The position numbers were made by a program, and so were the translations under genes. 64,000 nt of DNA from DASXTW01 sp036505215 (GTDB taxonomy: Bacteria; Actinomycetota; UBA4738), in assembly GCA_036505215.1 (NCBI GenBank), contig DASXTW010000114.1:1-64000 (forward strand), written 5' to 3'. Within the stretch, counting starts at the first letter, position 1. Every line of letters begins with the position of its first letter. Under the pieces are notes generated by a model. The model was not told the DNA's origin. It ran no database searches and was given only the letters and a program-made list of their open reading frames with translations. Below, in pieces: positions 15,831 through 24,679 of this stretch.

Positions 15831-17045
15831 CTAGCCGCGGTACACCGTTCGCAACAGGTAATTCACTCCCAGCGCCAGGTAGAACGCGGCCATGACCAGC
15901 ACGCCTGTCCGGAAGGAGAAATCCAGAAGTGCGGGCAGGAGCGCCCCGCCCACCCACGCAAGCTGGAACAACATGTCGTAGCGGACGAATACCCGTCCAT
16001 GAGCTCCCGCCGGCGCCGAGCGCTGCATCAGGCTCTGGAAAGCCAGACGGCCGAATTCCGTGGCCATCGCGGAGAACCCGGCGAAGAAGGCCAATGGCAG
16101 CAGGCCGAAGCGCGTGAAGGCGAAGAGCGCTGCCACGCCCGCGGCGGTGATCGACCCGAACACGACGGCCTCTTCCCGTATTAGGTGCGACAGCCTGGGG
16201 GCCACCACATCTCCGAGGAGTCCGCCCACCGCAGCCGTCCCCGCCAGGATGCCGAACCAGTACGCCGGACGGCTGGTGCCCCGCAGCGCGAACGCCAGCA
16301 GGAAGAAAAGGAAGCCCGCTGCCGCCTTGAGTGCGGCTGTACCGGCGGCGGCCGTGGTCAGCCTCTGGATTCGGCCGAGGCGAGAGACCTCCCCTCGTAC
16401 CCAGGCCGGCGCAGGCAGGGGGAGCCGCACTGTCAAGAGCGCCGTGACGGCGTAGGCCATCGCTGCCAGATACAGAACGCCCGGAGATCCCGTCAGCCTC
16501 AACACGGCCAGCCCCGGACCCGCTGCAAGCAGCACACCGGCCACGGTGAGCCGGCCCAGCCTCGCGTTGGCGGCGACCAGCCCTTCCTTTTCCGGGGCAT
16601 ACGCCATGGTCAGACCGTTCTTGGTGGTTCCGGAGACCTTGGAGAGGACGAGTAGAAGAAAAGCCAGTGGAAAGAGCAACAAGGAGTCGAATCTGGGGGC
16701 CGCGTAGATGGCCAGAAGCGACCGACCGGCGGCGGCTCCGAAGGCGATGGTTCGGAGCAGCCCTCCTCGATCGAGCATCATCACGAGGAGGGGCGCGGCC
16801 ACCGCCAGGGGGGCCATCGTCAGCCCGAGGTAGAGAGCCACCTTGAGCTTGGCCTCTCCCACCGGAACGGAGAAGAACACCGAGTCGGCCAGGGCGATGG
16901 CAACGAGTGCGTCCGCTGCCGAGCTGGACAGTTGGACGATGGCGTAGGCGTCGAGCGCATCGTGCGACTCCCACATCCTGCGGACCGGGCGGGTAGCCCA
17001 CGCGAGCAGAGCCCCCCACCACGGGACAGGGCTATCGGTCTGCAT
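15831..17045 (-). CDS. MFS-like multi-pass membrane transporter
   Basis: 404 residues with about ten to twelve hydrophobic segments and the short charged loops typical of the major facilitator superfamily (for example SKVSGTTKNGLTMAYAPEKE near residue 135). It starts 14 nt after the metF stop on the same strand, so it may be the last gene of a folD-metF-transporter unit. No substrate-specific motif is recognised; a folate- or methionine-related cargo would be a guess. The 160 bp beyond its stop holds no gene. Confidence 0.75.
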   Translation of the reverse strand: MQTDSPVPWWGALLAWATRPVRRMWESHDALDAYAIVQLSSSAADALVAIALADSVFFSVPVGEAKLKVALYLGLTMAPLAVAAPLLVMMLDRGGLLRTIAFGAAAGRSLLAIYAAPRFDSLLLFPLAFLLLVLSKVSGTTKNGLTMAYAPEKEGLVAANARLGRLTVAGVLLAAGPGLAVLRLTGSPGVLYLAAMAYAVTALLTVRLPLPAPAWVRGEVSRLGRIQRLTTAAAGTAALKAAAGFLFFLLAFALRGTSRPAYWFGILAGTAAVGGLLGDVVAPRLSHLIREEAVVFGSITAAGVAALFAFTRFGLLPLAFFAGFSAMATEFGRLAFQSLMQRSAPAGAHGRVFVRYDMLFQLAWVGGALLPALLDFSFRTGVLVMAAFYLALGVNYLLRTVYRG

Positions 17046-17059
17046 GGCTTCTCGCGGTG

Positions 17060-17983
17060 TCAGGCCAGCCCCGGCCTGGGCAGCAGCCCGGCCGACTCGA
17101 TGACGTGGCGAACAGGATCCATCCGTCCTAGCCCCATCACGTGGATTCCCGCGACCCCCTGGATGGCTTTGAGCCTGGCCACCACTTCCACTGTGAGACG
17201 GACCCCTTCCGCTTCGGCGTCCGGGCCTGCATCCTCCAGCAGTTCGATCACGCGATCGGGCACCATCACGCCCGGCAGATGATCTCTGATGTAGCGGGCG
17301 CTCTTCGCACCTCGGGCGACGGCCACCCCCGCGAGGACGAACATGCGCTCGAAGATGCCTCTGGCCCTGGCCTTCTCCGCCCAGGATTCGAAGGCCTCGA
17401 CGTCGAACACGATCTGGGTCTGAACGAAGTCGGCGCCCGCCTCGGCCTTCTCTTCCAGCCGATCGAACGTGTAGCCGGGGGCGAGCGGCACGTCCGCCAC
17501 GCCGATGAAGTAGCGAGGAGGCGGATCGATCCGGGCTCCAGAGAGCAGCCTGCCCTCTCGCCGGAGCCCATCCGCCAACGCGACCAGCTCCAAGACGGAC
17601 AGGTCGTACACGGTCCGGGCGTCGGGATGATCGCCCACCCGGGGCGGGTCTCCCGTCAGACAGAGGATGTTCCGAGCTCCCAGGGCCCACGCCCCCAGCA
17701 GGTCGCTGGTGAGTCCGAGGCGGTTGCGGTCCCGGCAGGTCATCTGCACCACGGGCTCCAGGCCAGCCGCCGAGACCATGGCCGCTCCCGCCACCGCTGA
17801 CATATGGGCCGACGAGGTCGGATTGTCGGTGAGGTTGACCGCGTCCGCGTAGCCGACCAGGCCTCGCGCCTGCTGGGTCACCGCCCCTGGATCGGCGGAC
17901 CGAGGGGGAACCACTTCGGCCGTCACACCGAAGACTCCTTCGTGGAGCACGCGTTCCAGTCGACTCTCCGACCGAAGGCTCAT
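17060..17983 (-). CDS. metF: Methylenetetrahydrofolate reductase family protein
   Basis: 307 residues. Reduces 5,10-methylene-THF to 5-methyl-THF for methionine synthesis, with FAD. It has the family's barrel features: early Glu in FGVTAEVVPPRSAD, the NLTDNPTSSAH strand, MTCRDRNRLGLTSDLLGAWALG, CLTGDPPRVGDHPDA and FVQTQIVFDVEAFESW. The first glutamate region (TAEVVPP) is the catalytic Glu site in MetF. Its ATG overlaps the folD stop by one base (TGATG), so the two are coupled and act in sequence on the same folate. This divergent clade also contains enzymes using other electron donors. Confidence 0.88.
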   Translation of the reverse strand: MSLRSESRLERVLHEGVFGVTAEVVPPRSADPGAVTQQARGLVGYADAVNLTDNPTSSAHMSAVAGAAMVSAAGLEPVVQMTCRDRNRLGLTSDLLGAWALGARNILCLTGDPPRVGDHPDARTVYDLSVLELVALADGLRREGRLLSGARIDPPPRYFIGVADVPLAPGYTFDRLEEKAEAGADFVQTQIVFDVEAFESWAEKARARGIFERMFVLAGVAVARGAKSARYIRDHLPGVMVPDRVIELLEDAGPDAEAEGVRLTVEVVARLKAIQGVAGIHVMGLGRMDPVRHVIESAGLLPRPGLA

Positions 17984-18858
17984 CAGGAGGGCTGCTGCTG
18001 GAGACTCCGCTCCGCGGCGGTCACACTGTTGACCAGGAGCATGGCGATCGTCATCGGCCCCACCCCGCCAGGGACTGGTGTGATTGCCCCAGCAACCTTG
18101 GCCACCTGCTCGAAGTCGACGTCACCGACCAGCTTGCCGTCGGGCAGGCGGTTCACCCCCACGTCGACGACTGTCGCTCCGGGCATGATCATGTCGGCGG
18201 TGACGATACCGGGCCGCCCCGCCGCGACCACCAGGATCTCCGCGCGACGGGTATGCGGTAGCAGATCGCGCGTCCCCGTGTGGCACACCGTCACGGTGGC
18301 ATTGGCCCGAGGGGCTTTCTGCGCCAGCATGATCGCGAGGGGCATGCCGACCAACGCGCCTCGGCCCACGATGACCACATCGGCGTGCTCGATATGGACG
18401 TCCGAACGAACCAGCAGCTCGATGATCCCCAGAGGCGTGCAGGGAAGGAAGATCGGCTCACCCCGAACCATGCGGCCGACGCTGATCGGAGTGAGCCCGT
18501 CGACGTCCTTGGTCGGATCGACCGCCTGGTGGATCGCCGTGACGTCGATGTGGGACGGGAGAGGGAGCTGTACCAGGATGCCATGCACTGCGGGATCCTG
18601 GTTGAGCCGCTCGATCTGCTCGATCAGCTCCGTCTGCGAGATGGCCCCGGAGAGGTCGAGGCGTTCGGAGTGGATCCCCACCTCGGCGGAGGCCTTCTGC
18701 TTGCCGCCGACGTAGATCTTCGACGGGTCGTCGTCGCCGACCAGGACGGCCGCCAGCCCGGGCGTGACTCCTCTGTCGGCCAACGATTTGACCCGCTCGG
18801 CCACCTCGCCCCGAACCTCGGCGGCGATCGCCCTCCCATCCAGGATCTTCGCGGTCAT
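17983..18858 (-). CDS. folD: Bifunctional methylene-THF dehydrogenase/methenyl-THF cyclohydrolase
   Basis: 291 residues. Interconverts 5,10-methylene-THF and 10-formyl-THF. Catalytic Tyr49 and Lys53 (YVGGK), the VQLPLPSHI motif, DGLTPISVG, the cofactor loop VGRGALVGMP and the closing TPVPGGVGPMT are all present. ATG at 18858 follows GGTGG. It makes formyl-THF for purN and purH just upstream and methylene-THF for metF just downstream, so the order purN-purH-folD-metF forms a one-carbon block. Confidence 0.96.
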   Translation of the reverse strand: MTAKILDGRAIAAEVRGEVAERVKSLADRGVTPGLAAVLVGDDDPSKIYVGGKQKASAEVGIHSERLDLSGAISQTELIEQIERLNQDPAVHGILVQLPLPSHIDVTAIHQAVDPTKDVDGLTPISVGRMVRGEPIFLPCTPLGIIELLVRSDVHIEHADVVIVGRGALVGMPLAIMLAQKAPRANATVTVCHTGTRDLLPHTRRAEILVVAAGRPGIVTADMIMPGATVVDVGVNRLPDGKLVGDVDFEQVAKVAGAITPVPGGVGPMTIAMLLVNSVTAAERSLQQQPS

Positions 18859-18921
18859 GTCCACCAGGGTACGCGTCCGTGCGACGTCGAGGCCGGCCCG
18901 TACCCGGGGGCCATCCCCGAC

Positions 18922-20487
18922 TCAGTGGCGAAAATGCCTTCTTCCGGTAAAGACCATCGCCAGGCCGTGTTCCTCGGCAGACGCGATGACCTCCTCGTCC
19001 CGAACCGAGCCACCCGGTTGGATCACGGCAGCGATGCCGGCCTCGGCCGCGCGATCCAGGCCGTCGCGGAAGGGGAAGAAGGCGTCCGATGCAAGGCTCG
19101 CCCCGCGTGCCTTCCCTCCCGCATGGCGCGAGGCGACGTCGACCGAGGTCAGCCTGTTCATCTGGCCGGCACCCACTGCCACGGTGGCCAGCCCTTTCGC
19201 CAGGACGATCGCGTTCGACTTCACCCTGGCCGCGACGGTCCAGGCGAACAGGAGATCCTCCCACTCCTCCTCGGTCGGCTCCCGTGAAGTCACGACCTTC
19301 ATGTCAGACCGGCCCTCTACGATCTGGTCCATGTCTTGGACCAGGGCTCCCCCGTCGATGAACCGCACGTCGAGGCTTCGGGGCTCCGGTGCAGGAGCCC
19401 GGAGCACACGCAGATTCGCCTTCGCCGCATAGGCGGCGAGCGCCCCCTCCGAGTAAGCCGGAGCCACGACGACCTCGGTGAACACCTCGGCCATGGCCCG
19501 GGCGGCGTCCTCGTCCACCTCGCGATTGAAGGCCACGATGCCTCCGAACGCCGAGACCCGATCTCCATCGAGTGCCCGGGAATAGGCGTCGGGCAGGGAG
19601 GACCCCAGGGCGACCCCGCAAGGGTTGTGATGCTTGACGATGGCGGCCGCCGGGCGGTCGAAGAGGAACGCGACGGCGCGGGCCGCCTCCGTGTCCAGCC
19701 AGTTGTTGAAGGACATCTCCTTGCCCTGGAGAACCTCGGCTCCGCCCAGTGGCCCGAGTCCAGCCTCGGGCGTATACAGGCCCGCTCGCTGGTGGGGATT
19801 CTCCCCGTAGCGCAGGATCGATCGGCGGGACAGGGCGATCGACAGGAGCTTCGGCAGGCCTTCCTCTTCGGGCGGGAGCGCTTTCGCTTGCGCCTCTTCC
19901 TCGGCGAACCACGCGGCGATGGCGGTGTCGTATGCGCTGGTGTGGGCGAAGGCCTCGCGGGCGAGTCGGTACCGCGTGTTGCGAGAGAGCCCGTCCGCCG
20001 AGTCGAGCTCGTACAGGATTGCGCCGTAGTCGTCCGGTCTCACCACCACGCCCACGGACTCGAAGTTTTTGGCGGCTGCCCGAACCATGGCCGGGCCCCC
20101 AATGTCGATCTGTTCGATGACCTCGGGAGCGGGGGCACCCGACACCACCGTCTCCAGGAACGGATACAGGTTGACCACCACCAGGTCGAATGGCTCGATG
20201 CCGTGTTCTTCGAGCTCGGCCAAGTGGGAGGGGTTTTGCTTGTCCGCGAGGATTCCCCCGTGGATCCGAGGATGGAGCGTCTTCACCCTCCCCTCGAGCA
20301 TCTCCGGAAACCCGGTCACCGCAGAAACAGGGGTGACGTCGATGCCCGCCTCCTGCAGGACGCGGGCAGTGTTGCCTGTCGAGACCACCTTCACGCCCCG
20401 ATCCACCAATCCCCTGGCGAACTCCACCACGTTGGATTTGTCGGCCACCGCCACGAGAGCCCGTTTGATCGGCAGTGCGTCGCTCAT
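18922..20487 (-). CDS. purH: AICAR formyltransferase/IMP cyclohydrolase
   Basis: 521 residues, the normal length. Performs the last two steps of IMP synthesis. The N-terminal cyclohydrolase has STGNTARVL, GRVKTLHPRIHGGIL and IDIGGPAMVRAAAKN. The formyltransferase part has RYGENPHQ, the catalytic KHHNPCG motif and SDAFFPFRDG, ending MVFTGRRHFRH. The ATG overlaps the purN stop by 4 nt (ATGA), so purN and purH are coupled. Confidence 0.97.
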   Translation of the reverse strand: MSDALPIKRALVAVADKSNVVEFARGLVDRGVKVVSTGNTARVLQEAGIDVTPVSAVTGFPEMLEGRVKTLHPRIHGGILADKQNPSHLAELEEHGIEPFDLVVVNLYPFLETVVSGAPAPEVIEQIDIGGPAMVRAAAKNFESVGVVVRPDDYGAILYELDSADGLSRNTRYRLAREAFAHTSAYDTAIAAWFAEEEAQAKALPPEEEGLPKLLSIALSRRSILRYGENPHQRAGLYTPEAGLGPLGGAEVLQGKEMSFNNWLDTEAARAVAFLFDRPAAAIVKHHNPCGVALGSSLPDAYSRALDGDRVSAFGGIVAFNREVDEDAARAMAEVFTEVVVAPAYSEGALAAYAAKANLRVLRAPAPEPRSLDVRFIDGGALVQDMDQIVEGRSDMKVVTSREPTEEEWEDLLFAWTVAARVKSNAIVLAKGLATVAVGAGQMNRLTSVDVASRHAGGKARGASLASDAFFPFRDGLDRAAEAGIAAVIQPGGSVRDEEVIASAEEHGLAMVFTGRRHFRH

Positions 20488-21110
20488 CGCTCGCTGGCGG
20501 ACTCGAGTTCGTCGCCCAGGATGTGCACCAGTCGCCCCTCGACCTTCAACCTGCCCTCGGCGAGGAGCCGAGCTGCCCTCGGGAACAAGCGATGCTCGAC
20601 AGCCTGGATCCTCTGGTGCAGTGAGCGCTCGTCGTCGTCGGGTAGAACCAGCACGGGCTCCTGGAGAACGATGGGGCCGTGGTCGACCTCTTCGTCCACC
20701 AGATGGACCGTGGCCCCCGTGACCTTCAGCCCCCACGCCAGGGCGTCGCGTACGGAATGGGCGCCGGGGAAGGTGGGAAGGAGCGAGGGGTGAACGTTCA
20801 GGATCCGATCGCGGAAGGCCTGCACGGTGCTCGCTCCGAGGATCCGCATGTAGCCCGCGAGGAGGACGAACTCGATGGCCTCCTCCTCCAACAGGGCCGT
20901 GAGCGCACGATCGAACTCGTCCCGCGAGGCGTAGTGCGAGGGCTCGAGGACGACCGCCTTGACAGCCCGAGCCCTGGCTCGATCCAGGGCCCCAGCCCCG
21001 GGCTTGTCCGAGACCACGAGCGCGACGTGCGGGCCCACGTGCGGATCATCCAGGAGCGCCTGCAGATTCGTTCCGGCACCCGAGGCGAGCACCGCGATCC
21101 GCGCTTCCAC
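20484..21110 (-). CDS. purN: Phosphoribosylglycinamide formyltransferase
   Basis: 208 residues. Transfers the formyl group from 10-formyl-THF to GAR. It has VLASGAGTNLQAL at the start, LAGYMRIL, the active-site NVHPSLLPTFPGAH (Asn, His), and TGATVHLVDEEVDHGPI with the catalytic Asp. GTG at 21110 is the family-typical start although no clear ribosome binding site is seen. First gene of the purN-purH pair. Confidence 0.96.
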   Translation of the reverse strand: MEARIAVLASGAGTNLQALLDDPHVGPHVALVVSDKPGAGALDRARARAVKAVVLEPSHYASRDEFDRALTALLEEEAIEFVLLAGYMRILGASTVQAFRDRILNVHPSLLPTFPGAHSVRDALAWGLKVTGATVHLVDEEVDHGPIVLQEPVLVLPDDDERSLHQRIQAVEHRLFPRAARLLAEGRLKVEGRLVHILGDELESASER

Positions 21111-21212
21111 AGAGGGCCACGCTATTCGGGGGGCCGCGCGGGTGTCAATTCGACAAGGGTTTGCGTGTATCCAAGGGGGTCCGGCGTCTCGGTCAACGCG
21201 TAGGCTAGGCGC

Positions 21213-21809
21213 GTGCGCGACCTGGAGGAGGGCCAGACCCAGGCCCGGCCGGGCCGGTGTGCCGCTCATCCCGGCGCCGCATCTGTGGGCGTGTGCGATG
21301 TCTGCGGGCGCTCGCTGTGTGTGGCGTGCGCCATCCCGGTGCGTGGGGCGATCGTCGGTCGTGAGTGCTTGGCCACTGTGGTCAAGGACGCCCCTCCTCC
21401 GGAACCGATCCCCAGCCCGATCAGACCCCGGGGGGGCAAGCTGGCGCTCGGGGGTTTCGCGTTGGTGATGCTGGTCTCGCTCCTGCCATGGTCGCGCTTC
21501 GGCGACAGCTCGCGGTACTTTGGCGCCTGGACACCCCACTGGTCGCTGATCGCCGCGCTCGCCGGCGTCGCGGGCTTCATCCTCGCCCTGTTCGTCACCT
21601 ATCGTCCTCTCGATCCTCGGATAGAAGCCGGGGCATTCGGGCTACTGGGGGTGGTGGTTGTGATCGCGGCAGCGATCCAGCACCGCCACCCCCCCATCTT
21701 GTCCGAGGCCACGTATTGGCCATGGGTCGCGGTTCTGGGGGGGACGCTGGCGATCCTCGGTGCCGTTCTGAAAGTGATGGCCGTGCTCGAAGCCAGACGG
21801 ACCGAATAG
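21213..21809 (+). CDS. B-box-like zinc-finger membrane protein
   Basis: 198 residues. The N-terminus reads CAAHPGAASVGVCDVCGRSL, then CVAC and a further Cys after GRE, a C-H-C-C-C-C-type zinc site seen in many actinobacterial membrane proteins. It is followed by about four membrane helices (KLALGGFALVMLVSLLPW; SLIAALAGVAGFILALFV; AGAFGLLGVVVVIAAA; VAVLGGTLAILGAVLKVM). The zinc part would face the cytosol. Role unknown. Its neighbour at 21886 has a similar four-helix plan, and both run toward the large membrane protein on the other strand. Confidence 0.7.
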   Translation: MRDLEEGQTQARPGRCAAHPGAASVGVCDVCGRSLCVACAIPVRGAIVGRECLATVVKDAPPPEPIPSPIRPRGGKLALGGFALVMLVSLLPWSRFGDSSRYFGAWTPHWSLIAALAGVAGFILALFVTYRPLDPRIEAGAFGLLGVVVVIAAAIQHRHPPILSEATYWPWVAVLGGTLAILGAVLKVMAVLEARRTE

Positions 21810-21885
21810 TTGACTCGCTTGGACCTGTACCCGAGAATCCGCAAGGGCTCGCGTCGGCGAGCCCACGTGCTCGAAAGGAGCGTCC

Positions 21886-22359
21886 ATGGCCCAGCGTCCC
21901 TCGTTCGACCTGACGAAGGTGCCCACGGCCGACAAGATCCTGGTGGGCGGGGCGTTCCTACTGTTCATTGACTCACTCTTGAAATGGCAAACACCCTGCG
22001 CCAGCTTCCGAATCCTCGGAGAGATATGCGCGGGGAGCGCCAATGCCTGGGGAGGGAATGCGTCGTTTTCGGGGGTCCTGATGGCCCTCTTCGCCCTCCT
22101 TCTGTTCATCGGCGAGTTCCTGGTGATAGGGGGAGTGGAGATGCCCCCTACTGTCCCGGTCCCAACAGCGATGGCAGGGCTTACCGCCGGGACCGTTCTC
22201 TTCGGCATCATCAAGTTCCTGTTCGTGCTGGCGAACAAGCCTTCGTACGGCGCTTGGATCGGCCTGATCATCATCTTGGCGATCGCCTACGGCGGTTACA
22301 TGAAGATGCAGGAAGCGAAAGCCGTCTCGCCGCCGGAGGACACCGGGTTCACCGCTTAG
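21886..22359 (+). CDS. Four-helix membrane protein of unknown function
   Basis: 157 residues with a short hydrophilic start (MAQRPSFDLTKVPTADKI), a helix running into LLKW, a loop containing two cysteines (TPCASFRILGEICAGSAN), and three more helices ending in IAYGGYMKMQEA. The 'ADKILVGGAFLLFIDSLLKW' pattern is recurrent in small actinobacterial membrane proteins. AAGGAG lies 7 nt upstream of the ATG. It converges with, and by 4 bp overlaps, the gene at 22356. Confidence 0.7.
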   Translation: MAQRPSFDLTKVPTADKILVGGAFLLFIDSLLKWQTPCASFRILGEICAGSANAWGGNASFSGVLMALFALLLFIGEFLVIGGVEMPPTVPVPTAMAGLTAGTVLFGIIKFLFVLANKPSYGAWIGLIIILAIAYGGYMKMQEAKAVSPPEDTGFTA

Positions 22360-23717
22360 CTCGGTTCGTCGCCTCGGTCGGACGCCGGCGCCGTGGCGGC
22401 GGGCATCGTTACTGCTCTCGGAGGCAATGATCGGCCCTCCCACAACCCGCCCAGGGCTCCTCCCACCACACCCCACACCAGGGCCAGCAGCACTCCCGAG
22501 GTGAGCTCGGGCCCGATCCGGAAAGATCCGTTGGCCGCGAACGCGACGATGTTGCCGGTGATCCTGACCGTGATGCTCGCCAGGAAGATAGTCAAGAGCG
22601 AGAGGACGGCGAAGACCACGCCGGCCAGTGCCCCAAGGACGGCGGCGTCGTTCCTGGTTGTGGCTCGACCCTTCCTGGCCGCCGCCATTCCACCGAGAAG
22701 AACAGCTACCACAGGTACAAGCAAGAACAGGAAGTACCCCACCGGGGCGCTCGGCAGGCTCAGCGCGGCAGGGTTGCTGGTGGTGGCGATCCTCGCTCCG
22801 GCGTCCCGCGGGAAGTGCGCATAGGACAGGAAACAGATCGACAGCGGGCCGGTCACGGCCACGCAGGACCCCATGGCAGGGAACAGGACCCACGCTGCCA
22901 TATTCGGTAGAACGAGCAGGGTTGCCACGATGGCGAGCACGCCGTCCAGCGTGCCCTGGTCGAAGGTCGAGAAGTAGTCCGCGGTCGAGTCGGGCTTGAC
23001 CACCGCCATCACCAGGAGGCCCACGAACGCAAAGACCAGACCCAACAGGATCATCCGCCAGCCTCCGGCGAGGGCTCCATGAAGCCGCCGCCCCGACCCC
23101 TCGGGACCCGGTATCAATCGCGCCCATCCTTCGGAGTTCTCGGACCGCACTCCCCCGACGAATCCAGCTGCAGCAGCCAGCGCAAGGGGCCACAACAGAG
23201 CGGCCAGGTAGGAGGGATGAATGGTCGGGACCTGCACGCCGTCCTCGGGTTTGAATCGCAGCAGGAGCGAGCCGAGCAAGGTGAGCGCCGCGTAGGGCGG
23301 GGCTACTTTCAAGCCGTGAAGGCCCCTCGCGAGCGTCGAGCCTTCGCCTTCCCTTGCGACGGCTCGCCCGCCGAGGTAGAGCAGCCAGAGGCCGAGAGCC
23401 GTTCCGGCCATGGCCGCGATGGCGACCACGCCGCCGGCGGAGACACCGAAGGGCACCTCGCCTTGGCTCAGGGCGGATTGGGGAACGTCGAACCTGAAAC
23501 CGACGTGGTGGAACGTGTAGAACACCACACCGCCGTAGCGAGCAACGGTGCGCGCCGACGGCTTCGATGGATCGTCCGCGGCGAAGTACGCGAGCAGGAT
23601 AACCGCTTGGGCCAGGAACAGGAGTACCACCGCGGCGAGCACCGCCCGAAGGATGGCGGTGTTCCAACCTCTGGCCAGAGAGGAAGAGGGCTCGGTGGAG
23701 TCGCGATGTTCGTCCAT
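22356..23717 (-). CDS. Polytopic membrane protein, about nine or ten helices
   Basis: 453 residues. Hydrophobic segments cover most of the length, with a periplasmic-looking loop after the first helix (DDPSKPSARTVARYGG to FGVSAGG). No catalytic motif is visible. Position between sucCD and purN is where actinobacteria often carry the DUF6350/PerM membrane protein, so it may be a divergent relative. That is a positional inference only. The gene is isolated on its strand by 90 bp from sucD. Confidence 0.65.
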   Translation of the reverse strand: MDEHRDSTEPSSSLARGWNTAILRAVLAAVVLLFLAQAVILLAYFAADDPSKPSARTVARYGGVVFYTFHHVGFRFDVPQSALSQGEVPFGVSAGGVVAIAAMAGTALGLWLLYLGGRAVAREGEGSTLARGLHGLKVAPPYAALTLLGSLLLRFKPEDGVQVPTIHPSYLAALLWPLALAAAAGFVGGVRSENSEGWARLIPGPEGSGRRLHGALAGGWRMILLGLVFAFVGLLVMAVVKPDSTADYFSTFDQGTLDGVLAIVATLLVLPNMAAWVLFPAMGSCVAVTGPLSICFLSYAHFPRDAGARIATTSNPAALSLPSAPVGYFLFLLVPVVAVLLGGMAAARKGRATTRNDAAVLGALAGVVFAVLSLLTIFLASITVRITGNIVAFAANGSFRIGPELTSGVLLALVWGVVGGALGGLWEGRSLPPRAVTMPAATAPASDRGDEPS

Positions 23718-23806
23718 GCAACCCTTCTCGGCAAAGGTGCCGACCGAGATTAGGTCATGAACTCACGCAAGGCCAACGTCGAAGGAGCCAGAGAAGGAAA
23801 GGCCGT

Positions 23807-24679
23807 CTAGCGTGAGAGAGTCCGCTGCATGAGTTCGGCGACCTCGGTTGGATTCCGCCCCACGCTCACCCCAGCCGTTTCGAAGGCCTTCGCCTTGGCC
23901 TCGGCCGTCCCCGAGGAACCTGTGACGATGGCGCCGGCATGTCCCATCCGCCTACCGGGGGGTGCGCTGAAACCGGCCACGTATGCCACCACCGGCTTGG
24001 TCATGTGTTCGCGGATGAACGCGGCTGCGTTCTCCTCGTCGCTCCCGCCGATCTCGCCGATCAGGACGACGGCCTCGGTCTCGGGGTCGCTCTCGAACCC
24101 CTCCAGGGCTTCCACGAACCCGATCCCGTGCACCGGATCCCCGCCCATCCCGATGCAGGTGGACTGGCCGATCCCCCGCTGCGTGAGTTCATGGACGATC
24201 TGGTAGGTGAGAGTGCCGGAACGGGAGATCACACCGACCGGGCCCGGCGTGCAGATCTCCCCCGGGATGATTCCTACGTTCGCCTTGCCCGGCGAGATCA
24301 GACCCGGGCAGTTCGGCCCGATGAGGGTGACCTCCTCTCCAGCCAGATAGTTCACGGTGCGGGCCATGTCCTGCACCGGAATGCCCTCCGTGATGCAGAC
24401 GATGATGGCGATTCCGCCAGCGTCCGCTTCGAGGATCGCGTCAGCGGCGAACCTGGCCGGGACGATGACCAACGACGCATCGGCCTGGGTCTCCTGAACG
24501 GCCTCGGCCACGGTGTCGAATACGGGGATGTCTTCGACCGACTCGCCGCCTTTCCCTGGAGTGACTCCGGCCACCACGTTGGTCCCGTACGCCTTGTTCC
24601 GCAGCGTGTGAAAGGCGCCCTCCTTCCCCGTGATGCCCTGCACCAGCAATCGCGTTTCCTGGTCGATCAGGATGGCCAT
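23807..24679 (-). CDS. sucD: Succinyl-CoA synthetase alpha subunit
   Basis: 290 residues. With SucC it interconverts succinyl-CoA and succinate with nucleotide phosphorylation. Seen: QGITGKEGAFHT, the CoA-binding GVTPGKGG, IGPNCPGLISPGK, and the phosphohistidine loop GRRMGHAGAIV. The ATG overlaps the sucC stop by 1 nt (TAATG). Confidence 0.96.
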   Translation of the reverse strand: MAILIDQETRLLVQGITGKEGAFHTLRNKAYGTNVVAGVTPGKGGESVEDIPVFDTVAEAVQETQADASLVIVPARFAADAILEADAGGIAIIVCITEGIPVQDMARTVNYLAGEEVTLIGPNCPGLISPGKANVGIIPGEICTPGPVGVISRSGTLTYQIVHELTQRGIGQSTCIGMGGDPVHGIGFVEALEGFESDPETEAVVLIGEIGGSDEENAAAFIREHMTKPVVAYVAGFSAPPGRRMGHAGAIVTGSSGTAEAKAKAFETAGVSVGRNPTEVAELMQRTLSR